Part shown: positions 9,501 through 14,751 of the stretch, piece after piece
Layout of the letters: each line of letters opens with the position of its first letter
How positions within the stretch are numbered: position 1 is the stretch's first letter
Assembly: GCA_945870115.1 (NCBI GenBank)
Contig: CAMBRH010000055.1
Coordinates: 1 to 14,751, forward strand
Source: Chitinophaga pinensis
Lineage (GTDB): Bacteria > Bacteroidota > Bacteroidia > Flavobacteriales_D > Crocinitomicaceae
Reading direction: 5' to 3'
Length of the DNA stretch: 14,751 nt
Notes under the pieces: model-generated
The model's input: only the letters and a program-made list of their open reading frames with translations
The model's database searches: none
Told to the model about the DNA's origin: nothing
Position numbers and translations under genes: made by a program

Positions 9501-12385
9501 TTGGAAATAGTGTATTTCCAGTGGGTAAAGCTGGTGTTTATCGCCCTTTAGGATTTGAATACACAGCATTAACAGGAACTAGTACTGTTTCGGTTGAACA
9601 AATAGAATCTGCTTTAACGGGTACATTGCCTTCAAATACAAACCTAAATAACTCCAGACAATGGAACGTTTCTCAAACTGGAGGAAGTGCAATTCAATAT
9701 AAGGTCACTTTAGATCCTACTAGTGATAATATTTCGGGTACTGTAGTACTTTTGAAAAAAGAATCAGGTACAATTACAAGTAATGCTTCCACATCGCCAA
9801 ATTACACAAATTCAAGTACATTTTCCACGTTGACAGGTACAAATAATTTTACTTTAGGAAGCACTTGTACTGTGTCGTCTAATGCAGGGTCAAACAATAC
9901 AATTTGTGATGGAACATCCTTGGCTTTGGCGGCTAATACACCTACTTTTGGAACAGGTGCATGGTCAGTAAGCGGTCCAAGTTCCTCAACTGCTCAATTT
10001 AGCAGTGTATCAGATCCGAATGCCAGTTTTTCTCCTTTATCTGGAGGAGGTGATTACATACTAACTTGGACAATTACGAATGGGAATTGTTCAGCAACTT
10101 CAAATTTAACTGCTACTGTAAATTCTCTTTCTACAAATCCAACTTCTGCAACTGCTTCTTCAACTACAATATGTATCGGCGGAAGCACTACTTTAACTTT
10201 AAATGGTGGAAGTGCTGGAACTGCGGCAGCAATACAATGGTATTCTGCATCTTGTGGAGGTACGGCAGTTGGTTCAGGAAACGCACTTTCTGTTTCTCCA
10301 ACAATGACAACAACTTATTATGGTCGTTTTGAAGGAACTTGTAATAATACTACATGCGCAAGTGTTACAATTACAGTTAATCAACTTCCAACTGCAAGTG
10401 CAGGTTCAACAATTTCCACTTTCGTAGGTGACTACGAAACAATTTCTGGAGCAAGTGCAACAAACGGAACGATTTTATGGACAGAAAATGGTGCTGGAAA
10501 TTTTGATGAAATTTGGTTTCCTGTTGGAAATCCAACAACATTAACGCCAACTTATTATGTTGATGAAGCAGATTGGGGAAATACTATAACATTGACCATG
10601 ACAGTAACTGGTTTAGGTGCCTGCATAGCAAATACTGCAACTGCAGCTGTAACACTAAATACAAATAATTTACCTGGATTGTGGCATTACCAATGCGGTA
10701 CAACAACGCCATTTATAGATGAGTACATTTATACATATGCAGTACCAGGGGCAACTAATTATAGGATTAGAATTAACGATGGCACAACTTCGGAAGTAAG
10801 AACAACAAATTCAACTGTTTTCTATTTCCGTCAATTTACTACTGCAAAATACAACACTATATACAATTGTGATGTTGATGCTTTTGTAGGAGGGTCATGG
10901 GTTGGTTATGGTCCAGTTTGTCAAGTTACAACGCCAACAATTCCATTGACAAAGGTGACAACCTCACAATGTGGAATTACCTTAGCGGCATTAAACACGA
11001 GCATATTTGCTGATGCTGTTTGGGGAGTAACTGATTATGAATTTTCTGCTTTTGATGGAGTTTCCACACAGACTTTTCAAACAACAAATAGATTCTTCAA
11101 CTTAACACAGTTGGCATCGTATAATTTTTCTACTTCTTACGCAGTAACTGTAAGAACTAGAACAAACGGAGTTTGGACAGGATTTGGAGCTTCATGTAAT
11201 GTTTCAACACCAGCGCAAGTTACGCAAATTGAAGCTGCACAATGTGGCAGTATTTTAACAAATAATTCAACCGATATTTATTGTGCAAATATTCTAGGGA
11301 CAACTATTTATGAATTTAGATTGGTAAATGGGGGTACAACATTAACAATTCAAAAACCTTCTAGAACTTTTAAATTCTCTCAAGTCACAGGTTGTTTACC
11401 TGGTGCAATGTATGCTGTTAGTGTTAGAACATTTACAAATGGAAGCTGGTCAACTTTTGGTCCTTCATGTAATATTACTTCGGCATCTTCTTTAAGTAAA
11501 ATAATTTCTACACAATGTGGAACAACTTTAACTGATATAAATACAGATTTATATGCTGATAATGTTGTAAGTGCTACTCAATATCGCTTTAGAGTTACAA
11601 ATAGTGATGGAACAGTAACAATTGATAAAGCATCTAGAACTTTTAAATTAACACAACTTACAAATGTTAAATATGAAGAAGTCAACACAATAGATGTGAA
11701 TGTATTTGTAAATGGAGCTTGGATTGGTTATGGGGCAACATGCAATGTAACAAGTCCAGTACTTCCTACTTCTAAAATTCAGACCTTACAATGTGGAATT
11801 ACAGTTCCTAGTATTCAAACTGTTCTTTATGCAGATGCAATTTATGGCGCAACGCAATATCGTTTTAGAGTTAATGGTAGTTTTGTAGCAACAAAAACAA
11901 ACAGATTATTTAAATTATCTGAAATACCAGGATTAGCAATAAATACAACTTATGCAATAGATGTTTCAGTCTATGTTAATGCTGCTTGGCAAGCTTATGG
12001 CACAAGTTGTAATGTTACTTCGCCAGGGGTTTTGGCTTTAGCAGTTAACAATAACCCAAGTGAAATTCAAGAAGAATTGAATACAATTGACTCAGAAATT
12101 GCTGCAATTACAAATACTAATGATGAAGATCGAGTACTAGAGTTTGATGCTAGTGGTTTTCCAAATCCTTTCACGAAAGAATTTAGTATTCAATTAAATT
12201 CAAATTCTGACGAAGATATCATAATCGAAATTAGCGATGTAACTGGAAAAAAATTAGGAATTTATTCATTAAAAAAATCAGATTTAGAGACAACATTAAT
12301 AGGTCAAAATTTTCAAGCTGGCTTATATCATCTAACGATTAAACAAGGAAATAATTCAAAATTACTAAAAGTAATAAAGTATTAA
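6548..12385 (+). CDS. Giant secreted adhesin-like repeat protein with T9SS sorting tail
   Basis: Intact 1945-residue surface protein. Residues 1-26 (MKNFQNLIFRISIVLLLAIS, then YNFTFS) are a signal peptide, with cleavage likely before Q27. A Trp/Gly-rich segment with two Cys follows (W32, W42, W44, C48, W56, W61, C70). Residues of about 195-490 contain autotransporter-associated beta-strand repeats (NTYTGNTEIDKGEL, GAGTFQLGANSTMTGTW, MTYTGATRITSGTM). About 600-1100 is a Ser/Thr/Gly/Asn-rich beta region with an FPVGKAGVYRPLGF segment. Three Ig/PKD-like modules occupy about 1105-1376, the five Cys-paired modules about 1377-1826, an acidic linker with SEIQEELNTID about 1837-1865, and the sorting tail 1866-1945 (FPNPF, DVTGKK, GLYHLTIKQGNN, basic end). 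By family knowledge such proteins cross the outer membrane through T9SS and act in adhesion, gliding or matrix formation; the ligand cannot be read from sequence. ATG 6548 is chosen because the signal peptide starts there. The gene appears monocistronic, with its own promoter and terminator. Confidence 0.9.
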   Translation: MKNFQNLIFRISIVLLLAISYNFTFSQTSVYWRTDGPSDGKWLWGSTCDPAGDGQWFYNVWGGFRQAPDCYGTNNVFFDGNGINTMNLNSRDFAFQALTFTANATASRTVNADAAFRLVLNNISGTPKIENLSTASHIINAPLTFNALSELNPVNGDLSFQDINNNGNELDVWGDNSKNINFNGVISGSGKFVLKQYSLAKFGAINTYTGNTEIDKGELWIETTGDAIANNNIFVGNGGQLANVSKLFLSRTSGGTTFTRNININPGNSSTRFIGSLNTSGTNTFSGSIVRSAAGRPLSIEVVNSGGTLAVTGVINGSDNITKIGAGTFQLGANSTMTGTWLVENGTLLTASFPARINTQPITLGSASTSGTLRFTSTSAATTSIQFNVNAGGGAIYNASTTNFASNTGFSPNGPLTVGAESTGNLTFAGAIGGTQSVIYNSTGTGKVVLGIAMTYTGATRITSGTMETNNANRIANTSNIIMNGGTHSTGATTGYTDVVGTLQLLENSTIRLGGGSNAHTLTFAASNAVSWTSGKTLTITNWSGTPGVSGTSVAGSIIVGSANTHLTAAQLDQITFQGYAPGAVLKSSGELMPRDYIIYYSKGSFAPEVLTNWSLTRDGTGASPANFSTSNKFVVQNTHTMTTALAWTLSGVGTTLQIENGGVLVSSFAVTIPTTGIFQIDNGGLYKHDNVSTYATTIFRTGASIILGNSSTVEINKTNSTMPTLTSFGNLTIDLSADPGSALSFAGNLTTINGNFIIRHTRARQVRMAAASGPTITVSGNFEVHPNADFAIVTGSGNTTLNVDGNVSLIGGTFSLATSTGIGFLVARGQNVTIEAAVTFAGLLPGTSGIYFNRAGSQTLTINHPFSSGSIRNRFYYNTTNVTGLNEVYSGALAQTTIDGTGIAPGIGYSAWPTSGSLLKNFTINNVNGVTLSANRLINTNLALTAGLITPGANTITLATGASYTGGSATSYVNGILNRVYSAVGNSVFPVGKAGVYRPLGFEYTALTGTSTVSVEQIESALTGTLPSNTNLNNSRQWNVSQTGGSAIQYKVTLDPTSDNISGTVVLLKKESGTITSNASTSPNYTNSSTFSTLTGTNNFTLGSTCTVSSNAGSNNTICDGTSLALAANTPTFGTGAWSVSGPSSSTAQFSSVSDPNASFSPLSGGGDYILTWTITNGNCSATSNLTATVNSLSTNPTSATASSTTICIGGSTTLTLNGGSAGTAAAIQWYSASCGGTAVGSGNALSVSPTMTTTYYGRFEGTCNNTTCASVTITVNQLPTASAGSTISTFVGDYETISGASATNGTILWTENGAGNFDEIWFPVGNPTTLTPTYYVDEADWGNTITLTMTVTGLGACIANTATAAVTLNTNNLPGLWHYQCGTTTPFIDEYIYTYAVPGATNYRIRINDGTTSEVRTTNSTVFYFRQFTTAKYNTIYNCDVDAFVGGSWVGYGPVCQVTTPTIPLTKVTTSQCGITLAALNTSIFADAVWGVTDYEFSAFDGVSTQTFQTTNRFFNLTQLASYNFSTSYAVTVRTRTNGVWTGFGASCNVSTPAQVTQIEAAQCGSILTNNSTDIYCANILGTTIYEFRLVNGGTTLTIQKPSRTFKFSQVTGCLPGAMYAVSVRTFTNGSWSTFGPSCNITSASSLSKIISTQCGTTLTDINTDLYADNVVSATQYRFRVTNSDGTVTIDKASRTFKLTQLTNVKYEEVNTIDVNVFVNGAWIGYGATCNVTSPVLPTSKIQTLQCGITVPSIQTVLYADAIYGATQYRFRVNGSFVATKTNRLFKLSEIPGLAINTTYAIDVSVYVNAAWQAYGTSCNVTSPGVLALAVNNNPSEIQEELNTIDSEIAAITNTNDEDRVLEFDASGFPNPFTKEFSIQLNSNSDEDIIIEISDVTGKKLGIYSLKKSDLETTLIGQNFQAGLYHLTIKQGNNSKLLKVIKY
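10676..12025 (+). repeat. Five-module Cys-paired block (copy in intact adhesin)
   Basis: QCG motifs at nt 10691, 10967, 11240, 11513 and 11789 give spacings of 276, 273, 273 and 276 bp, identical to the block at 4644-5993. Corresponding modules match each other better than neighbouring modules within one protein: module two of both has FADAVWGV.DYEFS and TQTFQTTNRFFNLTQLASY, and module three of both has GGTTLTIQKPSRTFK. A 29-nt identity (5034-5062 and 11066-11094) is visible in module two. The block was therefore duplicated as a unit and not built separately. Confidence 0.85.
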
Positions 12386-12404
12386 TATTTTAAAATAATT
12401 TTAT

Positions 12405-12437
12405 AAAAGCCGATTTCTATATTTAGAATCGGCTTTT
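12405..12437 (+). terminator. Rho-independent terminator after the intact adhesin
   Basis: An 11-bp perfect stem (AAAAGCCGATT at 12405-12415 with AATCGGCTTTT at 12427-12437) encloses an 11-nt loop, and the T run continues to 12439. It starts 20 bp after the adhesin stop codon and separates that gene from the synthetase downstream. The A run on the 5' arm could make it work in both directions. Confidence 0.85.
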
Positions 12438-12476
12438 TTGTTTTAAAAAATTCGCCATAAATGAGAAATTACATTC

Positions 12477-12504
12477 TTGATTTATAATTCTTTATTTATA
12501 TTTG
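12477..12504 (+). promoter_or_regulatory. Promoter of the glycyl-tRNA synthetase gene, almost touching the ATG
   Basis: TTG at 12477-12479 and a perfect TATATTTG at 12497-12504 are separated by 17 bp, matching the flavobacterial TTG / TAnnTTTG pattern. Only CAAC lies between the -7 element and ATG 12509. Transcription would begin at or within a few bases of the start codon, so the transcript would be leaderless or nearly so. No ribosome binding site can fit. An additional promoter further upstream is unlikely because the terminator ends at about 12439. Confidence 0.65.
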
Positions 12505-12508
12505 CAAC

Positions 12509-14047
12509 ATGGAACAAAGAGAAGATAAATTAAAGGAGGTAATTTCGCACGCAAAAGAATACGGATATATTTTTCCTTCATCTGAAATATATGATGGATT
12601 GGCAGCAACCTATGATTATGGTCAATTGGGAGCAGAATTGAAAAATAACATCAAATCGTATTGGTGGAAATCAATGGTTCAAATGCATGAAAATATTGTA
12701 GGAATTGATTCTTCCATTTTTATGCATCCAAAAACATGGGAAGCATCTGGTCACGTTGATGCTTTTAATGATCCATTAATCGATAACAAAGATTCCAAAA
12801 AAAGATACAGAGCAGATGTGTTAATTGAAGAACATATTGAAAAAATAAATCAAAAAATCGAAAAAGAAGTTGATAAAGGCTTCAAACGTTTTGGAGATTC
12901 TTTTGATGAAGTTCAATTTAGAGCTACAAATCCGAATTTGCTGAGAAATGCTGAAAAAATTCAAGAAATTGAAAATCGCATGAGAGAAACACTTGGAAAA
13001 AATGATTTAGAAGGTGTTTATCAATTAATTATTGACTTAGAAATTGTGTGTCCTATTTCTGGTTCAAAAAATTGGACAGAAGTTAGACAATTTAATTTGA
13101 TGTTTTCTACTGAATTAGGTTCAGTTGCAGGTGATGCTTCGACAATCTACCTACGTCCAGAAACTGCGCAAGGAATATTTGTAAACTTTTTGAATGTTCA
13201 AAAATCAGGAAGAATGAAAATTCCTTTTGGAATTGCACAAATCGGAAAAGCGTTTAGAAATGAAATCGTTGCTAGGCAATTTATTTTCCGTATGCGGGAA
13301 TTTGAACAAATGGAAATGCAATTTTTTGTACGACCAGGTGAAGAAATGAAATGGTATGAATACTGGAAAGAAGCACGAATTAAATGGCATAAAGCATTGA
13401 ATTTAGGTGAAAAAAATTACCGTTTCCATGACCATATAAAATTAGCTCATTATGCCAACGCAGCGGCGGATATTGAATTTAATTTCCCAATGGGTTTTAA
13501 AGAATTAGAAGGAATTCATTCCAGAACTGATTATGATTTAAAACAACACGAAAAATTCTCTGGAAAAAAATTACAGTATTTTGATCCTGAAATAAATGAA
13601 AATTATGTACCCTATGTTGTTGAAACATCAGTTGGATTAGATAGAATGTTTCTCTCTGTTTTGAGTTCATCTTTACAAAATGAAATATTGGAAGACGGAT
13701 CTGAAAGAGTTGTATTAAAACTCCCTGCTCCTTTAGCGCCCTATAAAGTTGCTATCATGCCTTTGACAAAAAAAGATGGATTACCTGAAAAAGCACGGGA
13801 AATTTTTGACTCTTTAAAATTTGACTTTCTTTGTCAATACGATGAAAAAGATTCTCCAGGAAAACGTTATAGAAGACAGGATGCAATCGGAACTCCATTC
13901 TGTGTCATGGTCGATCATCAAACAATGGAAGACAATACAGTAACCATTCGAGATAGAGACACCATGTTGCAAGAAAGAATCTCAATTTCAGATTTAAATT
14001 CAAAAATAGCTTCCAAAGTTGACATGAAATTTTTATTAAATAAATAA
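12509..14047 (+). CDS. glyS: Glycyl-tRNA synthetase, class II homodimeric type
   Basis: This enzyme charges tRNA-Gly with glycine using ATP in the cytoplasm and is essential for translation. It is the alpha2 (eukaryote/archaea-like) form that Bacteroidota use, not the separate alpha and beta subunits of many other bacteria. At 512 residues it is a normal length. The N-terminus, EYGYIFPSSEIYDGLAATYDYGQLG, is characteristic of the family. The motif 2 region is at about 246-273 (GKAFRNEIVARQFIFRMREF, then EQMEMQFF), with the ATP-contacting Arg in FRNE. Motif 3 is at about 372-386 (ETSVGLDRMF, Arg379). The anticodon-binding domain starts near residue 408 (LAPYKVAIMPL) and runs to the end, including GKRYRRQDAIGTPFCVMVD and TIRDRDTM. 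The start at 12509 fits family N-termini. It stands alone between two terminators, flanked by unrelated adhesin genes, and looks intact. Confidence 0.97.
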   Translation: MEQREDKLKEVISHAKEYGYIFPSSEIYDGLAATYDYGQLGAELKNNIKSYWWKSMVQMHENIVGIDSSIFMHPKTWEASGHVDAFNDPLIDNKDSKKRYRADVLIEEHIEKINQKIEKEVDKGFKRFGDSFDEVQFRATNPNLLRNAEKIQEIENRMRETLGKNDLEGVYQLIIDLEIVCPISGSKNWTEVRQFNLMFSTELGSVAGDASTIYLRPETAQGIFVNFLNVQKSGRMKIPFGIAQIGKAFRNEIVARQFIFRMREFEQMEMQFFVRPGEEMKWYEYWKEARIKWHKALNLGEKNYRFHDHIKLAHYANAAADIEFNFPMGFKELEGIHSRTDYDLKQHEKFSGKKLQYFDPEINENYVPYVVETSVGLDRMFLSVLSSSLQNEILEDGSERVVLKLPAPLAPYKVAIMPLTKKDGLPEKAREIFDSLKFDFLCQYDEKDSPGKRYRRQDAIGTPFCVMVDHQTMEDNTVTIRDRDTMLQERISISDLNSKIASKVDMKFLLNK

Positions 14048-14091
14048 GAATTTTTTATTTAGTTACTTTAAAAGCAGTAAAAATACTGATT

Positions 14092-14130
14092 AAAAATTCT
14101 CCTTAAATTAATTTTTTAAGGAGAATTTTT
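14092..14130 (+). terminator. Strong hairpin terminator after glyS
   Basis: A perfect 16-bp stem (14092-14107, AAAAATTCTCCTTAAA, with 14115-14130, TTTAAGGAGAATTTTT) closes a 7-nt loop. Its 3' arm ends in five T and its 5' arm begins with five A, so it could stop transcription from either side. It lies 44 bp beyond the glyS stop codon. Confidence 0.85.
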
Positions 14131-14405
14131 AGCTTCTTAAAGTTATTGTCAAAATGATTCGTCTTTTTATTTATTCATTTAGTCGAAAAATCTAAATCCT
14201 AAATTTTAGCATTATTCTTAATATAATTGTCAAAAAAACGTTTCATCGACTACGAAATCGATTTAGTAGCAGATAATTAGACTACTAAATCGAAAAAAAT
14301 TAGAAAAACATTAGAGAAATTTTTTTTATCTAAAATAAATCCTTAATTTTATTGAACTTATTAATGAATAGTTTGTTAAATAACTATTAAATAATTCATA
14401 AAAAA
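14131..14405. other. Non-coding region upstream of the third adhesin
   Basis: No open frame with a plausible start is seen in this A/T-rich gap on either strand. It holds an inverted repeat (14258-14293) and an imperfect 21-nt direct repeat at 14134-14154 and 14215-14235, matching at 18 of 21 positions and containing TTCTTAA and ATTGTCAAAA. ATCGACTAC occurs at 14245-14253 and again just inside the next gene at 14413-14421. A promoter for the next gene is not obvious: the best candidate, TAGTTTG at 14369-14375, is one base short of the TAnnTTTG pattern and badly spaced from the TTG at 14352-14354. Confidence 0.6.
14258..14293. repeat. 12-bp inverted repeat in the leader region of the third adhesin
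   Basis: TCGATTTAGTAG at 14258-14269 pairs perfectly with CTACTAAATCGA at 14282-14293 across a 12-nt spacer. It is followed by an A run on the plus strand and not a T run, so it does not look like a terminator for glyS. It could be a regulator-binding site or a leader-RNA hairpin for the downstream adhesin, or a leftward terminator. The position about 110 bp ahead of ATG 14406 is suggestive only. Confidence 0.65.
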
Positions 14406-14751
14406 ATGATAAATCGACTACAAAAAAGAATCAAGTCACCAAATTCGTTTTTTAGGCTGAGTTACGTGACCGTGTTGTTTGCATTATTTTTTGCAAATAC
14501 ATTTTTTGCACAAATTGATGTGACTTCATCTGGTGGGACACCTGCAGCTTCTTATGGAACGCTAAAGTTGTCATTTGATGCAATCAATGCTGGTACACAC
14601 ACAGGCGTAATCACAATTGGAGTTTCAGGCAATACCACAGAAACAGCAATAGCAGCTTTAAATGCTTCTGGTTCAGGTTCTGCATCTTATTCTGGAATTA
14701 CTATCTCCCCAACGGGAGGAGCTTCAAGAACAATTTCAGGAGCAATTGCAG
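14406..14751 (+). CDS. Third large secreted surface protein (N-terminal part, runs off the window)
   Basis: ATG 14406 opens a frame with no stop to the right edge (115 codons). Residues 1-35 form a signal peptide: a basic start (MINRLQKRIKSP), a hydrophobic core (SYVTVLFALFFANTFFA) and likely cleavage before Q36. The mature start, about residues 39-115, contains TSSGGTPAASYGTLKLSFDA, INAGTHTGVITIGVSGNTTE and LNASGSGSASYSGITISPTG. I recognise this as a conserved N-terminal module of large flavobacterial surface proteins that continue into beta-helix repeats and a T9SS tail; the continuation is not visible here. The start is chosen because it gives the signal peptide, preceded by an A-rich tract. 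Its leader peptide differs from that of the 6548 gene, so it is a separate family member and not a simple copy. Confidence 0.8.
   Translation, partial: MINRLQKRIKSPNSFFRLSYVTVLFALFFANTFFAQIDVTSSGGTPAASYGTLKLSFDAINAGTHTGVITIGVSGNTTETAIAALNASGSGSASYSGITISPTGGASRTISGAIA

Noticed and set aside
13205..13390. Minus-strand open frame within glyS
   Set aside because: It is opposite the conserved motif 2 region of glyS, which is clearly the real gene.

Overview
The window looks like part of a chromosome from a low-GC member of the Bacteroidota, most likely a Flavobacterium-type bacterium. Three things point this way: promoters of the TTG / TAnnTTTG type, very A-rich start regions without clear Shine-Dalgarno sequences, and giant secreted repeat proteins ending in a type IX secretion system (T9SS) C-terminal sorting domain. 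It is a surface-adhesin locus with one housekeeping gene embedded in it.

Layout, left to right. Positions 1-147 are the end of an insertion sequence that resembles the IS256 family, with its transposase reading leftward off the window. The element sits inside a giant adhesin gene. What remains of that gene (148-6353) has lost its 5' end to the insertion and carries a one-base deletion near 1345. Its first part is four in-register copies of a 771-bp (257-residue) repeat; the copy carrying the deletion is exactly 770 bp. Next come a beta-rich region, Ig-like modules, five Cys-paired modules of about 91 residues, and a T9SS sorting tail. Positions 6548-12385 hold an intact paralogue of 1945 residues with signal peptide, autotransporter-type beta-strand repeats, Ig-like modules, the same five-module block and the same tail. 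A hairpin terminator closes it at about 12405-12437.

Positions 12509-14047 encode glycyl-tRNA synthetase, with a promoter almost touching its start codon and a strong 16-bp hairpin terminator behind it. A 275-bp non-coding stretch with an inverted repeat and a direct repeat follows. At 14406 a third large secreted protein begins, with a clear signal peptide and an N-terminal module typical of flavobacterial surface proteins; it runs off the right edge.

The two large adhesins share their whole C-terminal architecture with identical module spacing (276, 273, 273, 276 bp), so one C-terminal block was copied from the other or both from a common source. The N-terminal parts are different. The left gene appears to be decaying, while the middle one is intact. 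I see no tRNA, rRNA, CRISPR array or phage genes. Nothing here amounts to a clearly new enzymatic system. The most interesting material is the modular, block-duplicated adhesin family, the frame-breaking deletion dated by repeat register, and the roughly 91-residue Cys-paired module.
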